A stretch of DNA of 64,000 nucleotides from Liolophura sinensis (lineage: Eukaryota > Mollusca > Polyplacophora > Chitonida > Chitonidae). Shown here piece by piece: positions 24,344 through 34,984 of this stretch. Positions within the stretch are counted from its first letter, which is position 1. Each line of letters starts with the position of its first letter. A program made the position numbers and the translations under genes. The DNA lies in assembly GCF_032854445.1 (NCBI RefSeq), contig NC_088303.1:35381265-35445264 (forward strand), written 5' to 3'. The notes under the pieces are model-generated. The model saw nothing but the letters and a program-made list of their open reading frames with translations. It made no database searches and was not told where the DNA came from.

Positions 24344-24416
24344 GTTTGAGATAAAATAAAGTGAACTACATGTAGAATTAAAATGGGGGTAGCGATCAGT
24401 TCTTGTAGTTCGTAAG

Positions 24417-24531
24417 ATGTCATCAAAACGGTCCGCGGCCATTCACCTTGATGGCTATTTCAGCACTGAAGATATCTTAACGACCCAGGAGCGGGTCCCT
24501 TGTAAAATAGACATGACGATCAACAGGATGG
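24417..24531 (+). CDS. GINS3: GINS3 exon 1
   Basis: Residues 1-38 plus one base. The ATG at 24417 opens MSSKRSAAIHLDGYFSTEDI; no upstream in-frame ATG with better similarity was seen. Donor GTAAGA. Confidence 0.92.
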
Positions 24532-27259
24532 GTAAGAATGGCTACAACAACCACACTGTTATGACATGATGTAGTCTGGCTCAGTGGGGCTAGCGCTAAG
24601 TTACCTTGCACTGCGTGGTTCTCTGTATTCTGTGCTCAACGAAAGGATGATGAGAAATTTTAGGAAGTTGTAAAGACTGGGATGACATTTAAGTTTGACT
24701 TTCTACGTCACTACTTACGTCAGAGATGCTTCTCTGAATGACGCTGGCAAAATGCTGCAGGAGACCCTTTTCAGATTTATTTATTTATTTGATTGTTGTT
24801 TTACACCGTGCTCAAGAATATTTCACTTACACGACGGCGGCCAGCATTATGGTGGGAGGAACTGGGCAGAGCCCGTGGGAAGCCAACAACCATCTATCTG
24901 CAGGTTGCTGGAAGACCTTCCAACTTATGGCCGGAGAGGAAGCCAGCATGTACAGGACTTTAACTCACAGCGACCGCATTGGTGAGAGGTTCCTGGGTCA
25001 TTACGCTGCGCTAGCACGCTTACCAAAAGCATGTGACACACGCACACGCACATTCAACTCTTATCATGTTCTAAAATACGTCTAAAAACCACATTCTAGG
25101 ATCTTTTTAACTGAAAAATCAGTTAAAGCATGTGATGGTGGGGAAAAAAAAAACAGAATGACATCAGAATGTACATGGAAATGAACATGTAAATATTACC
25201 CTAGTCTTAACAACTCCCAAATTTTATATCCGAGGTTACTGTCCCATGGTAGAGCGACATCATTTCATTTAAGAACCAGCTGAACATCTGAGGACAAATC
25301 TAGTCTGCCAAAGTTCCCAAATTTTGTTCGTTGTATGACATGGTTTTCGGTAAACAGTGGCCACTCCTGCGTCCATTGTTTGAATGAATAAATAAAAATA
25401 TATGTCTGCTTAGTCTGTGATATGCTTTGCCTTGCAAACATGCACTGGATCAAAAGACTTACAAGCATCATCTCTCATGCATTTGCCATGCTTGAATGTA
25501 CTGGATAATTGTTCAAAAAATTGGTCTTCCTGTATGGTAGCTCACTCAGAAAAAAACCAAAGTCGTAGCTGGGTATGTCAGATTATTGGCAAGCAATTAA
25601 CCAGGACATTGGACCAAATCCTAATGTTTGCTGATTCCTTCAAAGTTCAAAGTACTGATTACTTGTCCAGACAGAATTCCTTATCTAAAAGCTATCTTAC
25701 CTGAGTTAAATTAGCTTTGTTTTCCCACCCAGTACTTTAGCCACATCACCAAAGAGTGTGCTGGTAAATGGCACTAAGCTCAGCTATGACACCCGGCACG
25801 GATAGCACAGTTGGTAGAGCGTCCGCTTCAAGAAGTGGTAGATCCAGGGTCAATCCAGAATTGGGTCACTTATGACCTTAAAAGAGGAAGTTGTAACTTC
25901 CTCCCTCCCTTGGCGTTCATCATTAAGGGGATAGTGCAATGACTGGTTAACCTGTATCAATATCATGACTAGGGAGGGGCAGCTTACTTGCCTTTGGTAA
26001 GTCGTTTCATTGAAGCAGCATTTGGTAAAAGAGCTGTGGAAATCTGTCCTGCAACAAGGAAACACATTATATGCACTCTAAGGGTTCCTTTGTCGTCACA
26101 TGACTGAAAAATTGTTGGGATGCAAATGCTTTTATTAAATTTTTAAAATTGTTGGGATGAACACAGATCTGTCTGAAAAAATAGAGTAGGTTGGTGTAGA
26201 GAATTGTTTTTCATTTTGGATAAATCATATAAGAGATAGGGATTTTAAAGAAATTAACACTGAGAAATAATTTCCATCAAAAGGCCAGAAAAACTTTACA
26301 GTAGGGCCTTTGAAGGCTTTTTGGATAGTCGGCTGGGTTGAACCCAACAAAAATATTTTTATTGAGGGCCTAATTTAATACATTTCTTATTATTTCCAGG
26401 ATATCTTGATGTTGGCTCTGACAATGAAAATCTTCAAGCGAACACAAAACTTGACCTGCCGTATTGGATGGCTAAAGCTCTACATGGACGCAACCGGCAT
26501 ATCATCTCTGTAGACATTCCCAAGCATTACAAGGAGGGCTATAGGGAGATTTTAATGGCTGATCCCACCGTGGTGAACCTTCATAAACTTGGACCCAACT
26601 ATTACAACTTTGGAACAAAGTTACTGAACTTTGAGACACCTGAGAGTCCTGCCATTGCTAGGTGTCTTCTCAAGGTTAGTCAAATCACAAAACTGTCTTT
26701 AACAATTACTGACACGGTCCACCCTTCCCACAGATTAAATGATGTTTCATTTGTATTTTTATCTTTATTCCTTGCAACGACATTGAAAAAAGGTTCATTC
26801 TGCCTGTAAGGCAAAGAAGCCATCGCTGTATGAGTGAAATATTCTTCAGTGATAGCGTAAAACACCAATCAACTAAATAAATGAAGCAGAGAATTAAATT
26901 AGTGTGGCTTAACAGCAAAGAAAAAAAAATGTGTTGATTGGATTGATTGCTGATTGATTTTTGGCCAAAAATCTCTTGTATAGTCTATTTAAAGAAAGTC
27001 ATGATAAATATAATTTTTTCTTCAGGCCTTCCAGGGTCGCTTCAGAAAAATAATGGACTCTGCTCAGAATTCATTCAACACAGACACGACACCTTTGATA
27101 GAAAAACTAGATGATATGGAACGGACGCTGTTCAAAACAGGACAGTCTTCCTTAAATGACTTCCATCGCTGGCAATCAAGGGAAACGGAAAAAATAACAA
27201 CCTCCTCATTGGTGCAGACTTATCGTAAGCGTAAAAGAGCAGCCATGGAAGAAACTTGA
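24417..27259 (+). CDS. GINS3: GINS3 (PSF3), DNA replication complex GINS subunit (3 exons)
   Basis: Subunit of the GINS tetramer, part of the CMG (Cdc45-MCM-GINS) replicative helicase in the nucleus. Exons 24417-24531, 26400-26674 and 27026-27259 join in frame to 207 residues (human 216). Exon 1 gives the N-terminal segment with YFSTEDILTTQERVP (human NFLSLDDILMSHEKLP). Exon 2 carries LDLPYWMAKALHGRNR and ADPTVVNLHKLGPNYYNFG (human ADPNVVDLHKMGPHFYGFG). Exon 3 carries AFQGRFRKIMDSAQN, LDDMERTLFKTGQSSLNDF and ends SLVQTYRKRKRAAMEET. Junctions are G/GTAAGA, TTTCCAG, AAG/GTTAGT and CTTCAG. Intron 1 holds two SINEs and intron 2 a SINE tail. AATAAA at 27324 is the likely poly(A) signal. Confidence 0.97.
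24776..25031 (-). mobile_element. SINE family B, near full length, in GINS3 intron 1
   Basis: Reverse: ATTTATTTATTTGATTGTTG, GCTCAAGAATATTTCAC, GGCCAGCATTATGGTGGG, then the tRNA-like head in reverse (GCGACCGCATTGGTGAGAGG, ACGCTGCGCTAGCACGC). The longest family B copy in the window. Confidence 0.9.
25792..26160 (+). mobile_element. SINE family A copy in GINS3 intron 1
   Basis: Second copy of the element at 128-468, starting CCCGGCACGGATAGCACAGT, tRNA-like. Body parallels the first copy throughout. The end AAAATTGTTGGGATG occurs twice, a short tail duplication. Sense to GINS3. Confidence 0.8.
26400..26674 (+). CDS. GINS3: GINS3 exon 2
   Basis: Residues 39-130. Starts G-YLDVGSDNE after TTTCCAG and ends CLLK before GTTAGT; contains the most conserved PSF3 block, ADPTVVNLHKLGPNYYNFG. 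Confidence 0.96.
26816..26883 (+). mobile_element. SINE family B tail in GINS3 intron 2
   Basis: GAGTGAAATATTCTTCAGTG and GCGTAAAACACCAATCAACT followed by AAATAAAT, the 3' end of family B. Confidence 0.75.
27026..27259 (+). CDS. GINS3: GINS3 exon 3
   Basis: Residues 131-207, from AFQGRFRKIMDSAQN to the basic C-terminus RKRKRAAMEET and a TGA stop. Basic tail as in human (KKRKFTDMED). Confidence 0.96.
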   Translation, partial: AFQGRFRKIMDSAQNSFNTDTTPLIEKLDDMERTLFKTGQSSLNDFHRWQSRETEKITTSSLVQTYRKRKRAAMEET

Positions 27260-27323
27260 TGAGGATGAATGTTTGTTTGCATATATATGGATTTTATATT
27301 CACACCGTTGAATTGTTATAGAT

Positions 27324-27329
27324 AATAAA
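27324..27329 (+). terminator. GINS3 poly(A) signal
   Basis: AATAAA 65 bases after the GINS3 stop, the first canonical hexamer on this strand. Confidence 0.7.
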
Positions 27330-27337
27330 ATGTAAAC

Positions 27338-27494
27338 GGGATGGGTCATGGCTAAGGGGTTAAGATGCGAACTCTTCAACGGCAGAAACTTATTATGGTA
27401 AGAGTTTAATTCCAGCCATGAACAGGATATTCTCACTATTCTTCAGCTTCAGTTTCAATTTTAAGGCCTTGGCAAAAAAACAAAAAAAAAAAAA
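27338..27494 (+). mobile_element. Possible third SINE family (C)
   Basis: tRNA-like TGGCTAAGGGGTTAAGATGC (A-box-like) and GAGTTTAATTCCAGCC (B-box-like), then 50 bases and an A-rich tail at 27472-27494. Sits just after the GINS3 poly(A) signal. Only one copy seen, so tentative. Confidence 0.4.
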
Positions 27495-28819
27495 TGTGTT
27501 TTCAACAGGAGTTTGTGCAAGATTGCTTTCCTGCCACCATTATGGTATTCACGTTGATCTGACTGGTTGAATATGTGTGCGAAGAGGTGGAAAAGTTTGC
27601 CATTGACTTGCCAAGGTTCAGTGAGCCTATGGTTTCCTCCAGCCACAAAAACTGATTGCCAATTTTTTTTTTATTATTGCATGTATTCCCAATGAAGTAA
27701 TAACGTAATAAATAAACATTGTACATAAAGCAACTGTGTTGTATTCTGCCGGAAATGTTTTAAATATCAGTATATCTTTAAATTCACACATTTTTATACT
27801 TTAATATAATCATTGTCTTGGGTTGAAATATAAATCTAATTTAAATCATTTAGTGCAAATGGTCTATATCGTAAACTCTCAATTCACTAGCTGCAGAATC
27901 TTCAAGGGACGGTAATGAGTGTAAAATACATGTACTTATGTATTCTCTCGGATTACAAAATGCAGATGTCCTTTTATCCTATATATGGGCCCTTAGTAAT
28001 GAATTGCCCCTTTTGTTCAGTTTAAATCAATTAATATTTATATTTAGAAGTTGAGAGATGATACAGTATGAAGAACAACAAACCTCAAATTCATTCATAA
28101 ACCACATGTATTTTAACTTGAAAGTAGATTAACTGTACTAAGGTCGATTAGTCATTGATTAATTTGTAATGCCCCAGTGCTCTTGGTTCAGACGGTAGCA
28201 CATCGGCTGTTTAAGCATGAAATTTTCAGCCCCAAAAAGGCACGTACAAGGGAGGCTACTCCAGCTGTCATACCAGACTGGTATACTTTGTACAACAGTG
28301 TTTTAAGAATGTAATAAAAGCAACATTTAAACTAATGTCATTGTTTTGTATTCAGATGTTTATATTTTCATCTTAGAAATGACTGAAATCTGATCTAAAA
28401 TATAAACACGTACTACATTGTGCTTTATTTGTTTGCATATATACAAAGGATTAATCATCACATTTTTAGCTTCAGTTATGATCAACAAGATGTCTTTCCA
28501 TTTGGCCATATTCTAAATCTTCCTTCTGAGTGTTTATTATTCAAAGGAACCCATAAAATACTGGAAACCAGACCTCAAATCATTAAGTGCGATCATCAAT
28601 AAGGATCATTACAAGACGTTTTAGAGAGAAAAAAATAAATGTACTGAAGTTTTCATATTATTTAGGCATAGTGTTAATTTATTGCTTTAAAGTGTTGTGT
28701 GGCTTAAAGAATATTTTATTTGTTTGATTGAGAACATTGGTTATATTTTTATGGTTTCATTTGAAAGCTCAAACCAAAGAGTGTCATGAGATCCTTCACA
28801 AAATGACCATGAAGCTTGA

Positions 28820-29030
28820 TTTTTTTTTTTTTTTTTTTTTTGATTGGTGTTTTACGCCGTACTCAAGAATATTTCACTTATACGAGCCCGGGGGAAACCC
28901 ACGACCATCCGCAGGTTGCTGGCAGACCTTCCCACGTACGGCCGGAGAGGAAGCCAGCATAAGCTGGGCTTGAACTCACAGCGACCGCATTGGTGAGAGG
29001 CTTCTGGGTCACTACGCTGCGCTAGCGCGC
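28820..29030 (-). mobile_element. SINE family B with 14-base target-site duplication
   Basis: Reverse: 22-base T run, GATTGGTGTTTTACGCCGTA, then the body and the tRNA-like head ending GCGCTAGCGCGC. Flanked by perfect ACCATGAAGCTTGA at 28806-28819 and 29031-29044, so a recent insertion. An internal block holding CCAGCATTATGGTGGG is missing, so it is an internally deleted subfamily or product. Confidence 0.93.
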
Positions 29031-29172
29031 ACCATGAAGCTTGAGACGTGTGAAATAATTCCCCTTGTGTGTTATATGATAGAATATGGAATTATTTGTC
29101 TGATTTATGTTTTGCATCCTGTACCCTCAAGTAATCCCTTGCTAGATGCATGTGGATTAATCTACAATCTTT

Positions 29173-29329
29173 GAACGTACTTGGGAAGGTCTGCCAGCAA
29201 TCTGTGGATGGTCGTGGGTTTCCCCCGGCCTCTGCCCGGTTTCCACCCACCATAATGCTGGCCGCCCTCGTATAAGTGAAATATTCTTGAGTACGTCATA
29301 AAACACCAATCAGATAAATAAATAAATAA
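29173..29329 (+). mobile_element. SINE family B, 5'-truncated, with target-site duplication
   Basis: Forward: GGAAGGTCTGCCAGCAATCT, CCACCATAATGCTGGCCGCC, GTGAAATATTCTTGAGTACG, tail AAATAAATAAATAAA. Flanked by ACAATCTTT at 29164-29172 and 29330-29338. Opposite in orientation to the copy 143 bases upstream. Confidence 0.9.
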
Positions 29330-29589
29330 ACAATCTTTAAAAGCACGTTTTGCCAGTTACACATTTTCCAAAGTGAGATACAAACATCGACTGAGGATTT
29401 ACTGTTAGCTATCACATTTTTTATTGTGAGCCTTTTAACAACCTTATGTATACTTGATGACAAATCCCAGTTAGTTTGTATACAACCCGCAACATATATT
29501 GTTAGTTGCACGTACGTAATGTTTAGAATTGGGTAAGTGGACACGTGTGCCATGGCTTACATAATGTATAAGCAGTGTAAATATCGGGT

Positions 29590-30450
29590 GTAGGAATGGT
29601 CATGAAAGTGTACCGTACAAAACTACACACATATGGACTGCACGCTGCCTTTTGTCTAAGGGCGCATGCAGGCATCGATGAATGCAGACTGATTTCCCCC
29701 TGCATCCCCTCGTTTGCATCTTGTTATGTCATCAGCTGTCCCCTGGAACTAATTGAAACTGCGTTCAACCACGTCTCGCCAAAATTAGTGTAACATATGT
29801 GATAATCGGCTTGTAATACCGAGGGTAGCACACAAAGGTTAAAATTAGAACGGAAACCCCGTCACGTGGTTTGGCCCAGGAGTTTGTGACAAACTCCTGA
29901 CAGAGATGTTTTGCGTTCACAGACATGGAGAAAGAGAGGAGTACCAGCTATGCGCACGGTTGAGCAGATCACAGTCTGAACAGGCACTACGTCACTTTTG
30001 GCTCGCTTCATCCCTGACTGCAGGGTTAGTCTACCCAGTGCATTGGGACGAGATACACGTATATATACACACTCAATTCATACAGGATAGCCTAGTGGGA
30101 TTTCCTCAGCTGCAAGTCGCTATTAGCAGAGATGTGTCACTGCATCCTATTCATCCCTGCATTTTCGAGGGAGCGGTTTATCAAAAGCGAGCTGTGATTG
30201 TCCTGTGTCGACGCAGACAAAAGTCTATGTGCTGCATGATAAAAGCACGGAAGGAAGCGTGTTGCCCACCGTCTCCGGCCGCCCAGAGTGGTCGACCTCT
30301 ACAGGCGAGGTCGCTCTACTGACATACCGTGCAGACTGCCCTTTGGGTCACTTCCCACAGGCTGTATACATGGTATCGTATTCCTTACAGATGGCAGGGC
30401 ACACTGGAATTTGAATGTGCGATATCACAGAGTTTTCGCCAGACGAAACC
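29590..30450 (+). other. GC-richer block, possible promoter or 5' UTR exon
   Basis: More GC and CpG than its AT-rich surroundings, free of repeats, several overlapping plus-strand open frames (e.g. 29906-30322), a CACGTG in GTCACGTGGT near 29863, and a donor-like CCA/GTGAGT near 30450. It could be the start of a plus-strand transcript (for example the non-coding first exon implied for the Rab-like gene), but no protein family is recognisable. Confidence 0.3.
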
Positions 30451-30473
30451 CCAGTGAGTATTTCAGCCAATGA

Positions 30474-31560
30474 ATTTCACAGGATTTGTTTTGATAATTT
30501 CTCCAGATTTTTGAATTTCAGTTAACCAGTGTACCAACGTCACTCCAGTTAAGTATTGTCATATGTTAAGAATTGACTCCACATTTCAATGGCTTTGTTC
30601 TTTAAAACTTACAATGTGCTGCTATAAACCACGGACTTGGGTTTGAACACAATGTAGCTGTGTGGTGCTCAGTGACAAAATGTATAGTATGTCTAGGTGA
30701 GAAGAAAGCCTAGGCATAGGCCTACATGTACTTCCTGGACTTGACATTAACTGATATTCATCTGCCAGGGCAATGGTGATATGCATAAAATGAACGTGGA
30801 CACCATACACATGTGTGGAGATAGAATATCCATTGGATCCAGTACCAATGCACAGCTGACATCAGCGTGAAAGTCAGACCCACTTTGTCAGATAGCCCTT
30901 GTTTCCCTTAACATTCTCTTGTCCATCAGTGGGATATATATATGACATTGGTTGAAAATAGTTTTTGATTTCTCCCTGTATACAAAGTAATATAATGTTG
31001 TCAACTGTGATTGTTATGAAGTCTGTGCAAAACAATAGACACCCTGTTGCATGATTTAAAGTTTGTATGATAGTGGATATAAACAATGCAGTTAACTAGG
31101 TGACAAAATTAGTTTCCAAAATAAGCGTGTTATGTGACTGTACTTGTCATTAAACTGCCCCATAGGAGCTGTAGTGATCTTCGCCATAAAAACAATGAGA
31201 ACTGCCAGCATAATATAGGAATTCTCTGTCCAAGCCTGGGATTGTACTGTGCACTGTGTAGGTAAGAGTCATGTTGGTTCACTTTTAAACCCTTCAGGAC
31301 TAAGTGCTAATAATTTCCTATTACACCAGAGTGACAGTGTGTGTTATGCTATGATACATGATCAATAATTTACAGGACTGAAAATTGAGATGTGTAGTTA
31401 ATGTTTTCAAAATGTTACTCAGATGATAGTTAAATGTGGTTTAAATTCATGTATACACCCCAAGAAGTGGAGGATGTGGAGAAGGTTTTTTGCACTTTTA
31501 TATGTTAGGCCATGTGATATACTTAATATTAGGGATCAAAATCCAAGCATTTTATGTGTC
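30474..31560. other. Unannotated intergenic stretch
   Basis: AT-rich, no convincing reading frame, SINE or array seen. Confidence 0.5.
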
Positions 31561-31569
31561 CTTTAAGGC

Positions 31570-32325
31570 ATTGACAGCAGACATTCAGTGTACATGATGA
31601 CACTGGCAGCAAACCTCCAGAGTGGTGACATTGACAGCTAACCTTTAGTGTGAGCACACTTATAGCTGACCTCCAGTTTGATGACATTGGTGGCTGACCT
31701 CCAGTGTGATGACATTGGTGGCTGACCTCCAGTGTGATGACATTGGTGGCTGACCTCCAGTGTGATGACATTGATGGCTGACCTCCAGTGTGATGACATG
31801 GATAGCTGACCTCCAATGTGATGACATTGATGGATGACCTCCAGTGCAATGACATTGGTGGCTGACCTCCAGCGTGATGACATTGGCAGATGGACTCCAG
31901 TGTGATGACATTGATGGCTGACCTGCAGTGTGGTGACATGGATAGCTGATCTCTAGTTTGATGACATGGATAGCTGACCTCCAGTGTGATGACATTGATG
32001 GATGACCTCCAGTGCAATGACATTGGTGGCTGGCCTCCAGTGTGATGACACTGACAGATGAACCCCAGTGTGATGGAATTGACAGGTTACCTCCAGTCTG
32101 ATGACATGGATAGGTGACTTCCAGTGTGATGACATTAGTGGATGAACTCCAGTGCTATGACATTGATAACTGATCTCCAGCATTATGACATTGACAGATG
32201 AACTCCAGTGTGATGACATTGACAACTGACTTCTAGTGTGATGACATTGGCGGATTGAATCCAGTGTGATGACATTGACAGGTTACCTCCAGTGTGATGA
32301 TATTGACAGCTGATCTGCAGTGTGA
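31570..32325. repeat. Minisatellite, 28-base unit, about 27 copies
   Basis: Unit TGATGACATTGGTGGCTGAC CTCCAGTG. 28 is not a multiple of 3, so an open frame reads a 28-residue super-repeat over three units; minus-strand open frames of up to 164 codons follow from this and need no gene. Confidence 0.93.
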
Positions 32326-32534
32326 TGAAGGCAAATCTTCAATATCTGATAAATCATAATATATGAGTATCTAATCATAATTTTAATGAATGAAAATGGT
32401 AAGTTGATGGATTCCTTGCTTGATTACTTTTGTTTAACTGATAATTGAGATGGTCATTGTAAAGAATGCATGTACATGTAAATATGACATTAAGAAAGAA
32501 CCCCACTCCCGTTCATTGTGAGCTTGCTATTTTT

Positions 32535-32672
32535 TAATGTGGCTCAGAGGACTCAAACTTAATGTGGCTCAGAGGACTCAAAATTAATGTGGCTCAGAGG
32601 ACTCAAACTTAATGTGGCTCAGAGGACTCAAACTTAATGTGGCTCAGAGGATTCAAAATTTATGTGGCTCTG
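32535..32672. repeat. Minisatellite, 25-base unit, 5-6 copies
   Basis: Unit AATGTGGCTCAGAGGACTCA AACTT, nearly identical copies. Confidence 0.92.
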
Positions 32673-32750
32673 ATATATGTCCAAAATAATGTAATCTAAA
32701 GGCCAGGAAAACGTTATTTAACCGTAATAATTCTGTTGTTCATACATGCA

Positions 32751-32999
32751 TCAGCTGAAAAGTTATTGGAAGAATTTATTACTTTTGGTGATCATTTAGC
32801 ACTTTTTGAGTTCATGTTGAACATGCCCTATGAGCACAGAATAGGACAAATAGAGCAGTTGTTTGCTGCATGTTGGGACAGCATAGAAACTAAAGAAGAG
32901 ATGCAAGCCAAATTTTCTGGTGAGAATGGTCATTCGATTTTGCAGATGGTTACGCAGAGCTATTTAAGTGATGAGGAGAAGGATGATAGGATAGGTACA
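32751..32999 (+). CDS. Possible internal exon of an unrecognised gene
   Basis: Between an acceptor-like CATGCATCAG and a donor-like GATAG/GTACAA there is an 83-codon open stretch with a protein-like composition: EKLLEEFITFGDHLALFEFM, HRIGQIEQLFAACWDS and ILQMVTQSYLSDEEK. An internal GTGAGA at 32919 is a better donor and would shorten it. No family recognised. It stands out because the surrounding arrays are plainly non-coding, but splicing and partners are unproven. Confidence 0.35.
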
Positions 33000-33020
33000 A
33001 CAAACTGCTGCCTGGTTTAA

Positions 33021-34980
33021 TATTTATGCTGTGAACTTGCTGTCCATCGCTCCAGAACATAGTTTGTCATGGTTTTGAGTTGGGAAATGTACATGTATGT
33101 ATTTTGTTTAGAAATTGTGACACAGTAAATGGATGTTATTTGTACATTACATGTACATCGAGTTTCAGTGAAGATCGTGTGTGACCGTTCCATTTCACCG
33201 ATGGGATATGCAAAGGTTCTCTACGTAATCAACGGAATGATTCTTATGGGAACAGTTCATTGTTCATGCCAGATTTTGAAAAAAAATAGGGCTTGGAAAC
33301 CTGGCATTACCGACACTATGTATGGACAATGAAACAAGTTGTGCTTTCCTGACCTACATATTCTGGGCTATATAAACACTTGTTGAGGGCAGAAGTAGTG
33401 GGTGGGGTTGTGAGGGGAGGGTGGGGGTGCATGGAGTAAAATGTTCAGTTACATGAATAAAATTTGCGTCGAAATATTTCCTGTTGTCTTCAAAGCTCAC
33501 ACTCTATGCTGTACGTAGGCCGTAAAACTACATATTAGGTATTAGTCCTGGAGTGGCCTTGCTCTCTGCAAGATAGAAACCGGGCTGCCTGTGAAATGAA
33601 AAAAAAAATTTTTAAATGTGCTTGCTATGAAAGTTCACAAATTTCTCACTAATATGATAATAGTAAGACAGTGAGGGGTAAAAAAAAGTCAGAAATTACA
33701 TGCACCCAACTCTAAGAATCAGGAAAAAGTTATTTATAGACAAAATTCATTGTCGTTTAGGGTATAATACAAAAAAATGAAATACATTGAAAGTGCAAAA
33801 TGTATGCAAAATAAATGCAAAATGCACTTAAATAATATGCAATTGTTTATACTGTATGCTTATTTTTTAAATGTAAGAAATGTGTAGCCAAATGAGCATG
33901 CAAGCTTGTTTGGGATGAAATACTTGGCAGGGAAAATTATGCAAGGTCAGACATATGGTTGGATTAACTTTGCACTCTTTTCACCTTGACGATGTTAATT
34001 GACACGCTGAATCTTGTACACGATAAAAGCTATTTTGGAGAATTCTTTACACATTCATGCAGGTACGTGATAAAGATGACAGGTGTAATTGACAGCTGAT
34101 TTCATCTACCTTATTAAGCATTTAAAAGTAATTGTCCAGCCTATAATCAATGCAGATGTTAATAGCAGTAAGCACGATGGATGTGGGTTGGTCCGATTAT
34201 ACTCTATTGGGGATGTGTAGATAGGAAATACCACCCCCATATGAATGTGACATCTACTGGTTGTGATATGAGGGTTGTTAAAGCACAACTGTATATTTAT
34301 TGATGACATGTATTAAAGTTGATTAATGTTTTGAAGTTTGCACCAAGATCGAAGTTTCCACTTGTGTTTTGTCTTAGGAATGAGTATTCTTTACTTCATG
34401 TTTATAATACCAATTTTTATGCTGAACAAGATTTCAAATAATTTGTCCTTTAAGTCACGAAAATCAAATGACAGTAGGCCTATGTACAGCTTTACTTCAA
34501 ATTGGATTGGAATGTAGAAAAACCATCCTAAATAAATTTTTTGTCACTAAAAAGTTGTAACCAGAAGTACAGAAATAGAGAGAAGTTTTTCGCATGACTT
34601 TCATGAGTGTACTCCTTATGGTCTCTGAAAAAAGACTTAAAAAAAGGAAATTAACATAGAGAGAAAAATAAAAAAATTTTTTAAAAAACTTATGTGAAGC
34701 ATTGGTCAAACGAACATGTCGTTAATGATGGTCCCCAGTTAGTTAATATTTGCCACAAGACCTTGAACGTACCCTTTCAAGAATGTTTGGAAGTGATAGA
34801 GTGTAGCAACAGGTATTTGTTAAACCCTTGAGTACAGGTACTTAAATAATTCAAAGTTCTTTTGTTCTTGGTAACCACTGTATGTTTCGATGTGGAACAA
34901 AAAAGTTTTTAGTATGTAATCGGTGAAGCTGTTATGTGACATCAAGGACTGAATCATTGATGGCTTTTCCTAACTGCCTT
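33021..34980. other. Unannotated stretch
   Basis: AT-rich, several A and T runs; nothing recognisable. Confidence 0.5.
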
Positions 34981-34984
34981 TACC

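Larger units (their letters stand above)
23659..24416. promoter_or_regulatory. Shared head-to-head promoter region of AMFR and GINS3
   Basis: 758 bases separate the two start codons, which face away from each other. The segment contains a CACGTG E-box, a TGACGTCA palindrome and an E2F-like site, all nearer GINS3. Transcription starts cannot be seen. A bidirectional promoter is an inference from the spacing. Confidence 0.65.

Noticed and set aside
26468-26809. GINS3 starting at 26468
   Set aside because: The methionine is internal; exon 1 at 24417 supplies the N-terminus in phase.
28150-28330. Additional tRNA-like SINE head
   Set aside because: TTCAGACGGTAGCAC resembles an A-box, but no B-box at the right distance and no second copy seen.
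31529-32225. Minus-strand repeat proteins of 81-164 residues
   Set aside because: All are readings of the 28-base minisatellite.
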